DNA from: Xenopus tropicalis
Taxonomy: Eukaryota; Chordata; Amphibia; Anura; Pipidae
Direction: 5' to 3'
DNA length: 64,000 nt
Assembly (NCBI RefSeq): GCF_000004195.4
Contig: NC_030681.2
Span: 87,482,181 to 87,546,180, forward strand
The translations under genes were made by a program, and so were the position numbers. The notes beneath the pieces are model-generated. The model did no database searches. It was given only the letters and a program-made list of their open reading frames with translations, and was not told the DNA's origin. This document shows, one piece after another, positions 22,429-36,246 of this stretch (position 1 is the stretch's first letter; every line of letters starts with the position of its first letter).

Positions 22429-25400
22429 AGGTGCGGCTAAATTTGTGCCCCCTAGGCCCAGGCCTTTGTGGTCTCGTCAGAAATCCGGACCTGAGTGGGA
22501 AGCTGTGTCTTGCTAGAACTAGATAGAGAAGAGATTGTGGTCAGCTCACCCTAGGAGTGAGAGATAGATATGAAAGCTTGCAAGGATAGCTTGTGTCCCA
22601 ACGAGGAGTAAGTATGTGGAGAAGAGACCCCAGGCGATGGTGCGCCAGTTATGGAACCGGATTGGGTAGACAAGTTAGTGGGAACCTGGTGGAGCTGTAG
22701 TGAGACAGTTGAGAAAAGGTCATACACTGTATATGGACAGTTAGCTAAGCCTAGCCCGCTATTCTACTGCTGAGCTGGCTGACTACTTTGTGACTCCAAA
22801 AAAATGTAGTCGACTGTCCTTAGCCTGCCTTCAGCCTGCATTCTCCAAATCCCACAATCCCATGCACACATAATATCAATAAGAAAAGGAACATCACAGT
22901 GCAATGCATTGTGGGCTATGTAGTTCCTGCATGCTGTCTGTAAGCTGTGGAGAAGTTCTTTGTAATATCATTGTTTTAGTCCATCCTCTCCTGCCACTAA
23001 TAACAAATTTTGGTTCGGAAGCTGGAGTTCCCCTTTAAAGTATAACATATAAATATAGCCATTCTTCTTACTTATAATTTTAGAATCTGTATAATGCAAA
23101 CCTACTAAGACCACCACCAGTGAACCACACTAATAAAACATATGTATCAGTAAAACGCTTAGCCTCACTGTGGATAAGGTAACCACGGATGTTTGGTTTT
23201 CACACCAGAATTAACAGATTTTATTTTTGGAGCAATGTACAGTATAATCCATGGTTGTGCATTTTATAGATGCCAGTCCACTGTGTATTTTCTTCTCTTG
23301 AGAAGGTCTCTTGCTAAACCTTTCTTGTACTTTCACACCTAGCTTTAGGCTCTATGCCATGTAACTCCCTGCCAGTATGGTCTTTCACCAGAGCCCATTT
23401 GTGATTTTTTTTTAATGCCACTTATTAATGTCCTACCATAAACACTCCTGTCTACAGCTCCTGTTAACCTTTTTTATTCTTAATGAAAAAGCTCCATGAT
23501 TACAACAAGACATTTTCATATATTAATAATAAAAATCCATATTACTTTTTAATGCATTTTTCCAACAGTGCTGCCTATTTTTTTCCAAGTAGTTGGCCAA
23601 TTATTCATTATAAAAGATGTTTATGGAACAGATTACATTAAAATGATGATGTCATGCAAAGAAGTCTGTGGAGCCCATGGACTGGGACCATAAAAAGTAC
23701 CTTGGAGGGAAGCATCTGGCCTGTGAGCCTGAGTTGTCCTGAAAGATTAGCACACAGCTTGTACTTGTCCTTTTATTCACAGCAATGAAGAACAAAAACT
23801 GTTATTTTAATATTTTTGGAAAGTTTTGAAATGTTGGCATTTGTTGATTCAAGGTTTAAAAATGTTGCACAGAAATGGTGCCACAAATTGTGAATATTTC
23901 AATGGCATACATTTCAAAAGGTTTTCATACCTCTCAGAGGCTTGTAGTTGCTCTTTTACTTATTTCTACTGCACAGTTCTTTTCTTCAGCAACTGTATTT
24001 GGGACCCAAGCTTATACATGGAGAAAGAGTTCATTTTAAATGGTTAAAAACTGGTAGAGCACGCAAAGTAGAACAACTGCGTTAATGCTAACAATGTTAA
24101 CTGCTTTATTTTGATGACTAGGAATTGCTTACGAGCGCAGTCATTAATTCAGCTCAGATATTTGTATGATGGCAACATGTGTTTGAAGTTCTACAAAAGG
24201 CAATTAAATATCTATATTTATGAAACACAAATCCCTATTTAGCCACATTTCCCTTAAGGTTAAATAATAATTGTGGTTGTTAAGTGGTAATGATAACAGT
24301 AACCTTATTATGATTCCCTTTCCTTTCTCATTATCCCCAATGTTATTTGGAATAAATGCCTTCACCACCTCTACAAAAGCATGGCAATTCAGCGAGAGTT
24401 TCTTTCTTTTATTATATCACGCTTTGCGAGTAACAAGGTGTTATGAAAACAACATGGTTTTTATGATTTCCTGTATTTAAATCCAAACATTTAAGCAACA
24501 CGACTCCTTACTACGGTTATTATCATCTCATAACACCTGCTGTTGAACTCATGACTTCCAAAGTGTAAATGTGCAAATACAAGACATAGTGGCGGACTCA
24601 CAAAAAAATACTTTCCAAAGGCATCAGAAAGCTGGTAGGGAATCTGTTCTACATCATTTAGCACTGTACGCTATGATAAATAGCAGCAGACCACAAACAG
24701 GTTGCTAACATTTCCTGTGCCCGCATTTACAGCCCTCAAACACAGGATAAAAACACTCACCTGGGCATGTTTTATTATTCCTTATAAATTATGGGCAGAA
24801 AAATGTCACTTTAAAAATGCTGGGGAGACATTTTTGTTGTTTTGCTTATTACTCTTACTATGCATTGCATTTTATACATAGGGAATCTCTTCTGCAAGCA
24901 ATCTATTTTTAAAACTTTACATTACATGATTTTTCTATGAAGCACCAAGCATAAGATACATTGGAATAAATAACACAGTTTGCCTCTGTTTGTGGCTAAA
25001 GTATCTACTGTGCATGTCGGCTGTTTTAAACCAGTTGCAAAGGCAGTTTGTCTAAATGGCTGGACATCTAAATGGCAATATTATTGGCAGAGTAGAGCAT
25101 TGTAATTGGAGGAGTATTGTGTAATTCCCAATGCAAATATGTCTATAACAACCAAAGGCTTTGAAAATGTAATATTGGAGAATTGTCTTGTAAAATCTGG
25201 AAATGTGGGAAGTGCACGTAATGCCTGTAATGCAAGGATCAAATACTGCCAATGGACAGCAAGGTTAAATAATTTTAGGTAACGTCACCTGTGCCACCTC
25301 TAATGTTATCTACCGGATATTGTGCACTAAATGCCCCACATGGAATCAAACATTAAAGGTGTGGTACTTAAGGGCAATAATAAATAACAGAGAGAGGTAA

Positions 25401-28035
25401 AATGGGATTGAAAGAGGCAGAAAGAGAGAGAGATTTTTTAAAGAGTTTTTTGTTGCCGAAAATCCAAATTAGTTGCAGAAAAAAAATGTGACTGAGATTC
25501 TGAGATTTATTATGCAACAAAACAGCGACAATTCTGAATCCCCCCCCCACAAAAAGAAAAAACTAAAATCCGTTGAGATCATGTAGAAGTCAATGGCAGA
25601 TGTCCAACTGGAAGATCTTTCTTTGCTTTATGGTTTTCGAGGTTTTCAAGTGCCATTGTGCAGCAATACAAAAAAATTGTGTTTTTTTATGCAACAGTCA
25701 AAACAGTCATGGTTATCGTACGACAGGTCAAAAAAGTAGTGGTTTTGCAACGTTTTCCTATTCTTGTTTTTTCAGTTCAGATCTTTAAAAAAATGATGTG
25801 AAAAGAAGTTTATTCGTGGTTTCTTAAAAACTAAAATCCCTCCCAAAAAAAGCGAGTTTTGGTAATTTCCCCCTTACTGTCACCTCTGTCCTCTAAGATA
25901 TTTCCTTCAGCTGTGACTGTGCTTAATGATGTCACCAGTTATAATTGGTGCTTAGTAGTGTAATTTGCATCACATGACTGAAATGTGTATGTTGTAAAAA
26001 GTACAAAAAGTTCCCCCTGTTGTAAAGTATGGCTGATATTAGAAGCCCCTCAGAGTGGCCTCATGCTTTTATAGGTTTATAGAACTCCTTGATGATCTTA
26101 TATTTTACCACAGAAGGCACATTATTCTCTTGCTATGTAATATTTCTTTATAAATAGACATTAAAATGGGCCAGCAAGGTAAAACCTCTATTAACAAATA
26201 AATCCAAGTACTTTCCCTGTGCATGTTCTCAATGTATTTACAATATATCTGATTAAGAAACCTTTAGACCATAACAGGCAAAGTTCAGTGTTCGAAACTG
26301 AATACACTACACTGAAAGATGTGTACAGATATCAGAATTCATGCGGCCGGCATCAAATACTCATTACCACATTGTGTGTTCCTTTAGACAAGCATTAGTT
26401 TAAGTCATACACAGTTATTACATGTTTAATTATCGTAATTTGCTTTTTTTTTGTAAGAAAAAGTCCATATATTAAAGCATCTCACACTTAAATGCAAACT
26501 CTAAAAACCAAGTACAGAATAAGAGAAGAATAAATGGAGGTCTGTGGAGATTGTGCCTTTTGGCAGTGCATTTATTCATTCCTTGGTATGTTCATTTATT
26601 AATCACCAATTATTAAACATAAAAACAATAATATATAAGGATCAATGAAACAGAGTCAGTTCATCTTTACCCCTCCCTTCCCAACACATACTAACAAGAT
26701 ATCTAAGCCAGGCTATCAGATACCAGCAGTTGCATACTGACACTGAGTGCTGGAGAACACAGTAAAAACCTGGCTAAATAATTCAAATTAACCAGAAAAG
26801 TTAAAAGAGAAAAACCTTTAACAAAACAACTGACACAAAACTGAAACCCCAGGGAGACACCTTCTGCAATCCAAGGAGGGATAAAAAAAAAGCGCGCTTA
26901 TTCCTTTAGTAAATAAAATACGTTCATTTACTACTGTGTATTTCTAGTAGACCTATAATAGTGCCATACAACAATTAGCAGTGCAGTTACCTGCATATGA
27001 TCAAGGTGTTCTGATGTTAGAATGTGCTGTTTAGAATAGTATTATTTTAAATACAAATGCTATTAATATTGTTAATGAATTGTCAGTAAAAGGGGTACTC
27101 CAGGGGCAGCTGGTGCCTAAAGATTGCTAATATCTTTAAAAGGACAAGGAAAGCATATTTCACTGATGGGTGGGGGGGGGCAATGTTAGGCACCAGAATG
27201 TTTTACTCTACTGTGCATGTGCTATAGCCAAAGTGCAGATAACTGAAGGTTAGTAAAATGTGAAAATGCACTTTCCCTGTCCTTTACAATGCGTTGTCCT
27301 TACTTGCTCAGTTCATGTATCCTCCTTGTCATCTAGTCACCTGCCATGACTTCCTCAGTGCTGGTGGACCAGGCAGGTAGCAACAGAGCGAGAGAATGTG
27401 TGGCTTGCACTGCAAGGGTCAGACTGGGTTGCCAGAATACCGGAAAAAAACACCAGGTGGGCCCCAGACCCAGGACCTCAGTGGCACACAGTGTCAAACT
27501 GGGGTGTCCAAGACTGTGCACCACTGGGGTCCTTTGTTCACTTCTGCCTGGCGCAATTTACAGTAATATGTTTCTTCATATATGGAGGGGTACTTAAAGA
27601 TTTCAAAATCATGCAGGTAGGTTAATTAGCTTCTAATAAACTTTGCTATGGTATGTGTAAATGTGAACCATAATCCAGCAGCACACCCTGGCCATTTGTA
27701 CAAAAGAAGTCTTGCACACAGTATAAAGGATCGGCACCCTCTTAATTCACATGAAACAAAAAGTATACCAACACGCAAAACTAAATACAAGCTGAGATAA
27801 ACCTTGTGTGTTTAAAGGAGAAAGAAAGGTAAAAACTAAGTAAGCTTTATCAGAAAGGTCTATGTAAATACAGCCATAAGCACCCACAGACACGCTGCAC
27901 TGAGTCCTCTGAAAAAAGATTAGTTGTGTCTGTAATTCCTGTGCCATTAACACGCAGCTTTCGGTTCTCTGCTCTTTCCTGCTCCCCCCTCCCTCAAGAA
28001 TGCTAAGAACTCAAGATCGCCAAGCGAGCGGATCT

Positions 28036-28302
28036 TCCCCCGATATCCCCACCTACGGGTGGGCGATATCGGGGAGCTTTTAGTTAAAAAAAAAAATAAT
28101 CCGATCGTTTGGCAACGAGCCGATGCGGTCCCCGATCCGACCGGATTTTCTAACCTGGCCGATCGAGATCTGGCCAATTTCAGGCCAGATATCGGTCGGC
28201 CAGGCCGCTCTGCTCTCCCCATACACGGGCCGATTAGCTGCCGAATCGGTCCAAGGGACCGATATTGGCAGCTATAGTCGGCCCGTGTATGGGGACCTTT
28301 AG
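28036..28302. repeat. Palindromic GC-rich MITE-like repeat
   Basis: Contains a hairpin at 28036-28073 (CCCCGATATC with GATATCGGGG) and inverted arms around CCATACACGGGCCGA and CGGCCCGTGTATGG near the right end. Open frames across it on both strands are products of the palindromes. Confidence 0.6.
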
Positions 28303-29809
28303 GAATGTGGATCTGAGCCAATCAGCAGGAAGCTGACTCATAGTATTACTAACTGAGCATGTTCACTTGGTCTGCATGTCAGTGCAGGAGCGAGGCATTA
28401 TGGGAACTTTCTTTACACAGCTCAGCGTTTTTTCTTCCTGTTTGGCTTCAGATCTACTGAACAGGTGAAAGATGGGGAAACTATTGAGACAACTGAAGGT
28501 ATGCCTGCAGCTTGAGATTAACTCTTTACTAGCCTTTCCTTCTCCTTTAATGAAATGTAACATCTCTGGGGCATGGCCCTTAATCAGACATACTCTGCAT
28601 ACTCTACAAACTTCAAGAAAGCAATTCATGACGTCATAGGTAACTACATACAAGGTATAAATTAAGTAGAAAAAAAGTCCACAAAATAGAATCTGCTGAA
28701 TAAAAGGTTGAAATAATATGGGACTATTATTTGGGACATTCGCTAACTATGAAATATGGACTTGCATTTAGTGCTGTGGAAGTGTGTTGGTGCTAGATGA
28801 ATAACAGATAATAAATATAAAAGTTAGAATCATTTCAATACTTTGGCATTAACATCTGCGTGATATTAGCAGCTGTTTGGCATTTTATGATAGCATCCTG
28901 TAAACATTTGCATTTGTTTTGTAAGTCTTAAATTGTACTAGCACTGATTCAGGCAGGTTTAAAAGCAATAAATTTGTGACTGCACAGTGAGTGTAAGTAC
29001 TATTTTAGAGCTATAGAGATAGGTCAGTTAAACTGTAGTTATGTCAGGATTCCCAAATGGCTAGAAAAGTCCCCTTGGGAGAAAAAGGGCAGTGAGCTTA
29101 ATGAATATAAAATAACTCAACTGTTTACTAGGACTTGAGTATAATTCACACCCTTCTCCCCAACACTGCTGCTCTGTTCACATATCTATTTTGCTAGTAT
29201 TTTACAGCTCACCTATAAAGCATTAAAATTTCAAGCAGCACATAGTGCCACCATATGTACATTATAGGAACTGCATATATTTCCCACATATGCTTTTCAA
29301 CTCCATTCTGTATTATAAATAAGAGAAAAATGTTTGCTTGTTTTTCACTTAAGGAAAACATATTTGATGGCATTTAATAACATTTGTAGGAACTGGACAG
29401 ACATTCAGCTTTAATGTTACTCGAATACTCTGTAGTAAATAAACAATCTATTTAATAATTAACAAAAACCACAAAAAACAAAGTGCAGCTTGAGTCAGGA
29501 TGCTCATTGCTCACATTTAACCACTAGAAAACAAATATGTATTTGCCAATAGCAAACTTTATAATTACATTACCTAAATGTTTAGTATAAGTAGGACCCC
29601 CCTACATATTATAAAACTATTTTAGGAGTTCACTGCATTCTGAAATAGGACAAAATTAGATTTTCATTTACAACTGACAGGCTTTTTTTCTGTAATTATT
29701 GATGGTTTGCACGTGTCCTCCGTATATTCCCAAACATCAACAATCAGGGTTTATAATTAAAAAGTAAATTCTCTTGGGTTCGGTGCATTTCTAATGAGCA
29801 TGTCTTTAA

Positions 29810-30173
29810 AGTGATACTGACATGAAAAAAAATACTCTTCAAATTATAAATGTACATAAAAAGTTCCCTATAGGTCACGTTAATCATTTTTCACTGATAG
29901 GGCAGCTTTTGTAAGTAATTGTTACCTAAAGTTCCTAAACCTGACTGTTTTGCCAACCTGACTGTCCCTTTTCAGCTTGTCAGTTATAGCTTCTAATGCT
30001 AACGGCCTACTGCTGCACAAATATGGCCGCCCCCTCATAGAAAAACATGGGGGATCAGATAGGTAATATAAAAGCATTGGGCAAATAGTTAAATGGCAAA
30101 ATTATAAAGCTCATGCAAAGACAATATTGTAATATATTTAAAAAATGGTTTAGTTTTAGGTGTCAGTATCACT
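29810..30173. mobile_element. TTAA-flanked MITE (T2/Kolobok-like), copy 1
   Basis: TIR AGTGATACTGACA and its exact complement, with TTAA on both sides (29806-29809 and 30174-30177). TTAA targets fit Kolobok/T2 or piggyBac, and the end sequence fits the frog T2 MITE group better. Colinear with 62322-62684. Confidence 0.8.
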
Positions 30174-30289
30174 TTAATTATTCCAAGAGAGCTGCTCTAA
30201 ATATATACAAGTTCTGTATTCGAACTGTTCTGTTGAAATTATGCCTTTTCATACTGTATTTTTGAGGGGAAGGGTGCTAATGTGCTTCA

Positions 30290-30420
30290 GTCTGTCACCT
30301 CTGTCACGTATAGGAAATGTACAGGCTTTGGGCAAACACTTTGAGGTGAAATTATAAAGCACATGCAGAAACAATGTTATGATAGATGTTAAAAAAGGTT
30401 TACATTTTGGTGTCAGTAGA
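30290..30420. repeat. Partial copy of the 29810 MITE
   Basis: Shares TTGGGCAAA, AAATTATAAAGC, CAATGTTATGA and TTGGTGTCAGTA in order with the right half of the 29810 and 62322 elements. The left half is missing. Confidence 0.6.
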
Positions 30421-30714
30421 TAGTTTTAAAAACTATCTGAATCATTTCTTATCACATGTCAGTTTGCATCAGGGAACAAGGATTTGAACAGGAGATAGTG
30501 GTTTGGCTGAGCTTAGTACTGTCACTCAACAGAGAAGAATGGCATTCAAATGCTTAGATACAGGCACAGTCTAACACATTCTGAGAAATAAACAAAGTTA
30601 GCAACTTTAATAAATGTGTCAGCTCATGAAAAACTCAAGAAATCAATCTATAATAATAGTTTTTTATGTTAATATGCACACATACTGTATGCAACAATGA
30701 GCTGCAATGCGGAT

Positions 30715-31190
30715 CTAAATTACACTGTTTACCTAGCAAGTATTTCACTCTACCATGTAAAATTTTATTCTTGAACCACCAAATGTATTTGTTTTTTAGA
30801 TGTAAAATTGTTAGGCAGCTCTTTTAGTGCACTGTGCCTGAGTCTGAGCTTTCAGAAGGAGTCAGCGCTACACATTAGAACTGCTTTCAGGTAACCTATT
30901 GTTTCTCCTACTCCCATGTAACTGGAGGAGTCCCAAGCCGGACTTGGATTTCTTACTACTGAGTGCTATTCTGATATCTATTGGGAGCTGCTACTTTGCT
31001 GCCTTCCCATTGTTCTGCTGATCGGCTGCTGGAACTACACCAACATGCAGCACAGCAGTAAAGTTTGACTGAAGTTTATTAAAGCACAGGTCACATAGTC
31101 ACAGGTCACAATTTCAAAATTAAATTAAAAAAAAAAACTGTTTGTGTTTTTTTAAAAACTGATTTCAATGCAGGATTCTGCTGGAGACGC
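30715..31190. repeat. Interspersed repeat shared with 48752-49305
   Basis: Long colinear similarity to 48752-49305, including AGCGCTACACATTAGAACTG and GGAGGAGTCCCAAGCC. The 48-kb copy begins at a TTAA (48748-48751). About 80% similar by eye. Confidence 0.75.
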
Positions 31191-31661
31191 TCTTTGAAAA
31201 AAACATGTTTTCCCATGACAGTATTCCATTAAAAGAGTAGAGGTTTAATGGCTGATCTTCCCAATAAATAGCAGAATCCCTACAGAACAACTTTTTTTAC
31301 CCAGTCCTTTCTGTTTAGGTATACAAAATGTATAAATTGATGCCTATTATCTAATTATTACAAATCTCCCCTTACAGAGTGCAGCACTGCCCCTGCTGCA
31401 AGTTTGAAATTGATGACCTCTTAGGGGTGCTGTTACAGGGCAGGCAGTTTTTGGCAGGGGCAGTAATAAATGATTGCAACTATCTTCTCATAAGTATGTA
31501 CTTTTCTTTTACGTGGTGTAATTAAAATCCACACCCCTAGACAATCCTAACATGGCACAGCCAGTAAGAGTAATATATAAGCATATGGGACACCTAGGAT
31601 TGAAAACAAAGACACCCTAAGATGGAAAACAAATAACATTGGCACACTCATAGAATTTTAA

Positions 31662-32225
31662 AGGAGAACTACAACCCCTGGGCTATAAAAGCCCCCTTAA
31701 CTAGCACTGCCTTGACCCCCCTCACCTCTCCCTTATCGCATAGTTTCTAACTTGTTAGTTTCTAACAGTCCAATTGCTTTGGATTCTGTTTTAAAGCATT
31801 ATTAGATGTGATATTGAAGTTTATTCCTGTGCTTGTATTGTATTTTAATTATTTATTAGATACTGTTTACTATGAACAAACTCAATGACTGAAAATCAAT
31901 TAATTTTGGGTTTTCCATGCCACAGCATGTATCATTCTTCAAGTCTCTCTGCTGATACCCTGCACCCTGCTTGCACATGCGCAGTTAGTTTTAGCAGGAA
32001 ATCTGGGTAAACTGTGTATGCACAAGCAGGGTCCGTGTCTGTGGTGAGACCCAAAGACTGTTCACTTGCAGGGAAGATGTTGGCCAGGTACACAGTTACG
32101 CCACTCTGCTCTTTTAGGTTGGGGTTAGTGATAGTGACAGAATTTATGTGATAAGGGAGAGGTGAGGGGGGTCAAGGCAGTACTAGTTAACGGGGCTTTT
32201 ATAGCCCGGGGGGTATAGTTATCCT
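31662..32225. mobile_element. TTAA-flanked foldback MITE with 80-90-bp TIRs
   Basis: The arms begin AGGAGAACTACAACCCC at the left and, reversed, AGGATAACTATACCCC at the right, with TTAA at 31658-31661 and 32226-32229. The similarity continues through GGGCTATAAAAGCCCC and TGCCTTGACCCCCCTCACC. The loop holds a 160-bp segment that recurs inverted just outside the element. Confidence 0.8.
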
Positions 32226-32241
32226 TTAAAGTAAAAAAAAA

Positions 32242-32421
32242 ATACACGCCGTGGCATGGCAAACCCAAAATTAAAATTGATTTTCAGTCATTGTGTTGGT
32301 GCAACAGAGTTTGCTCATAGTAAACAGTATCTAATAAATAATTAAAATACAATACAAGTACAGGAATAAACTCCAGTATCACATCTAATACTGCTTTAAT
32401 ACAGAATCCAAAGCAATTGGA
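32242..32421. repeat. Inverted copy of 31769-31932
   Basis: The reverse complement of this segment matches 31769-31932 at roughly 90%, apart from about 14 extra bases (near GTTGCACCAACAC). One copy is inside the MITE loop, the other begins 16 bases beyond its right end. Confidence 0.75.
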
Positions 32422-33446
32422 CATAAGCAATGTTTTCTCTGAAACAGTGCCAGTCAAGTCAAGGGTACAGAAAGCACCTGGTGTCCACAAAACAGGTAAT
32501 TCCTTCCTTAAAGCTTATTATGGACCTTTCTCAAAGAACAGGACTGAAAGTAAAATGTATACCAGTGATTAGGTAAAAATCACATAATTACACAATGAGA
32601 TAGAAAAAAAGTCCATCATCATTATTCCCTCTCAAAGTAGTGCCCAGAACTATGCCTAAATAAAGTGCTTAAATCCACAGCAATATGGAAAAGGGCCAGA
32701 TTCAATTCCATGAGAAACAGTTATTTTATGGTTTATCCATAAAAATAAAACATTTATGGGCGAGAGTCAGTTCAACTGTTTTTCCACAGACTTAATAGAA
32801 GTTCCATAGACTTCAATAAGGTTTTCATGTGATAAACATTGAGATAAATTGGAAAATCTGAAATGGAATAAAGAGATAAGCTTTTTTGGCCCAAAGTGGT
32901 TAAAGTCCCAATCAGTGTAAAACAAATATATGAATGATACTAAAACCCCATGGCGAGTCTGAACCAAAATACCGGGCAGTCTAAGATAACAGCAACTGTT
33001 TTTAATCAGTTTGGAGGGTAAAAATGCTAGCAATCAAGAAAAAAACAAGTTGTGATTATGGCTTTATTTTTCACATACTCATAAATGCATATATTAGCCA
33101 TTTGGGTTATGGCTGAATCCTTAAACAAATGGTGAAATCTGGCAATATCCTGAACCAAATCCTGGATACTGTGGGTCCCTAATTAAAAGGATAATATTAA
33201 AAGGTAGTGTTTTTTTTATTAATAACTTTTCCCTTTATTTAGAAGGAACCGCTTGCTCTTGAGGAGATGAGGAGTGCATCGGCACGTTGATATGGTCCTT
33301 GCCTTGACAGCCTGTATCTCAAGGTGGGCATATTGATGAAAGATCTGCTCATTTGGTGTCCTTGCCACATGTGCAGATCGTTAAGTGTATGGCCACCTTT
33401 ACTGACTGTCATAGTTGGCCCCTTAGTTTGGGAACCACTAACTTAA

Positions 33447-33780
33447 AGGGGACCTGTTATCCAGACATAAAGAGTTGTAAACTAAAAGTCAAATTAAAAA
33501 TGAAACCCAAATTCTTCTAAATCATCCATAACTGTTATTACAGTATAAGCTCAATTGTCAATATATAGCCTGCCCTGTCTCTATGCCTAAATTCCTTTCA
33601 CTTTCCATTCTGCACTTCCTAGATGTCACTGCACTCCTTACATTATCCCTCCCTCCTCATTGTCTTTAATTGTGCAGCCTGTGCACGTGCAAGATTTAAA
33701 TAATTTATATAGTTTATGTTGCTTGGCAAACACAACAGATACAGTATGTTGGAACTATTTCTTAGGGTGAGTGGTCCCTT
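33447..33780. mobile_element. TTAA-flanked MITE (T2-like), 334 bp
   Basis: Ends AGGGGACC and GGTCCCTT, flanked by TTAA (33443-33446 and 33781-33784). This matches the TTAAAGG-type ends known for Xenopus T2 MITEs. Confidence 0.7.
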
Positions 33781-35940
33781 TTAATGTATACATGTTTCTG
33801 GTTAAAGTTAAAATGTCATTTACATGTAACCATTGCACAATAAAACTAGTCCTTTAGTTCTGCAGCGGCCGGTAGCCACATACATGCACTAAAGGGCAAC
33901 ATTGCTTTACTTATTTTTTTTTTTTCTTTATTTTACTTTAGGTGCAATCACACTGAAGTTTGACTGGCCAAACTAATTGTTATCAGGGAGTCAAATACAG
34001 AGAAAATACAATTCAGAGGAAAACTTACTGCATGGTATTATAAAACTGTGCATGAGGAAAGCTTTAGTTTTTTTATTTACAATGCAACTTCCTTGAACAT
34101 TGTTACCATACTAGTGAAAAAATTCTTATGCCAATAAGATATGACCCTACATACTGAATTCTTACGAATTTAGCTGCAATTTTTATTTCAATGGAATACT
34201 AAGCCAATGAATTTCTCATTCTACCTGTTTTAGTTAATTATATGTAGAATAATATGGATCAGTTCTTCAGAACTTTATGCCAAACAGGCATAAATCGTTT
34301 TCAATGATAATTAGCTAACTTGACTTGATTACATTCAAGGGGATCAACAGAACAGTAAAGTACCATACTGCTTTTAATTTGGGTTAAAATACAAAATATT
34401 TTATATTCAAAATATGCTGTGAAAGCTGAAAACAAATGAAAGAAACACAGCAAAGTCAATTTGTGACTGAAGCCTATAAACTTATGTATATGAAGTGATG
34501 TCCAGATAATTGGCCTCCATGGAATAATAAAATGAAAACCGCCAAATTTCCTCACCAGATCCCTAAATATGGTGTTTTCATTTGAACAGTTTCTTGGTTA
34601 CAGATGGTAATTCAAGCTTATAAGCTGAATGTGAATGCTGTTTTTCTGTGCAGTTTACAGAGAACCATATCTATGTGATTTGAACACATTTAACATCTTT
34701 AAAACAAAGCCCAGCATCCCACTGCTGCAAGCCCATGTTCAGAAACATAGCACTAGGCAAAAGGCAAAAGCACGTTAATAACAATGTCAGGAGCCAATAG
34801 GTGTCTGCAACCTGAAACTTTCACACCGCTATTTGAAAGCAAAACCAAGTCAAAGGAATTGCAGTATGAGTTCACTACTGTAAACCATGTGTAATAAAGA
34901 CATTGCTAACAGATACAAATACCAGCGATTTCAGATGCTCACTGCAATTAAAGTCAAAAATAGGCAGCTCAGTATAATTAATTGCCAGGAGGCTAAAAGA
35001 AAAAAAAAAGACATTGAATAGCACTCTTCACAGCTAAACTGGTAATGCAGAACTTATGGAGAGAAGTCCAGGTTCCTTCATCCAAATTGGAATGTAAAAG
35101 AAATCTGTTGGAAGGTGATGACAGAAATGAAGTAAAACAGTTGTTTCCTGATCCGAGTGCCAGATGTGTCACATACTGTGATAAATAAGATCTGTGTCTT
35201 GCACTCCAGATATTGGTGGAATATTGCAAGCGTTTATTATAATGAGGTACTAGAATTGCTTTGTGTCTTCTGGCACCAAGCAGGGAACTGTTATTGCACA
35301 ATGCCTGAAGCTGCTAATTCTGTTGTTTAGGTTCAAGCCAACATGGCCTATTAAAAGCTTAAGTTCAATTTTATTGTTCAGGTATTTATTAACTGATTAT
35401 GAAAAGACATTAAAAAACTCATAATTAAGCTACCAATTGTTCTTTACTTTGAATATTTTTATCCTTTTCGGCTGTTCACATCAAGCATGTTACATGTCAC
35501 TGTATTTATTTTCACATTTGACTCCGGCAGCTGGCCTCTAAACTAAGTAACCACAGTCCTTAAAAAAACCATAAAAATATAGCTATAACCACGGAAGTTA
35601 AGGATTTTGCAGAAAAAGTGTGCTGTTATACTTGTCACACACGTTTTCTCTCAGCTGCACTATGGTTTTGGCCCGCCTGTGCTTTATAATACTGTATTAT
35701 GAAAAATACAGAGAATAACTAGTTGCCATTTTATTACCCTGCCATAATGATCTTGAATGTTTGTGGGAAAATATAAATCTATTAAAATCACACTTCCTGG
35801 TGCATAATTAATAGACAAGGACAGCATTATGGAAACATGACTTGTAAGGTACTAATAATTTAGAACTAAAACTTTTGATATATTGGATAGTTATAATCAT
35901 GAAAGAAATAATCATCACCCTCATTACTGTTGGTGTAATA

Positions 35941-36246
35941 ACAGTATAGGATCTGTTATCTAGAAACCTGTCATCCAGAAGGCCATCTCTCATTGATTCC
36001 ATTTTTAGCTAATAATTCTGATTTTTAAAAAAACATTTTCTTTTTCTCTATAATAATAAAACAGTAACTTGCACTTGATGGTAACTAAGCTGCATAAATC
36101 TATATTGTTGGCAAAACAATCGTATTGGGTTTAGTTAATGTTTAGTTGATTTTTAGCAGACTTAAGGCATGGTGATCCAAATTATAGAAAGTCCTTATTT
36201 AGAAAAACCTAGGTCCTGAGCATTCTGGATAACAGATGCTATACCA
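35941..36246. repeat. MITE-like repeat, GGATC(T/C)...TTATCT ends, copy 1
   Basis: Ends ACAGTATAGGATCTGTTATC and GGATAACAGATGCTATACC are imperfect inverted repeats. The same family occurs at about 53277-53470. Confidence 0.65.

Larger units (their letters stand above)
21580..29805. other. Non-coding region right of the LTR element
   Basis: No exon recognised. 21580-21710 continues the older repeat split by the LTR element (see 42060-42170). Hairpins lie at 22030-22065 and 22358-22428. A 48-bp inverted match joins 21985-22030 and 24302-24350. Bases 25560-25620 resemble part of the Harbinger-type MITE at 60317. A repeat-like stretch lies at about 27411-27560 and a palindromic GC-richer repeat at 28036-28302. 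The rest is AT-rich sequence in which I see nothing defined. Confidence 0.6.

Noticed and set aside
27947..28321. 124-codon minus-strand ORF
   Set aside because: It covers a palindromic GC-rich repeat, and the open frame follows from composition.
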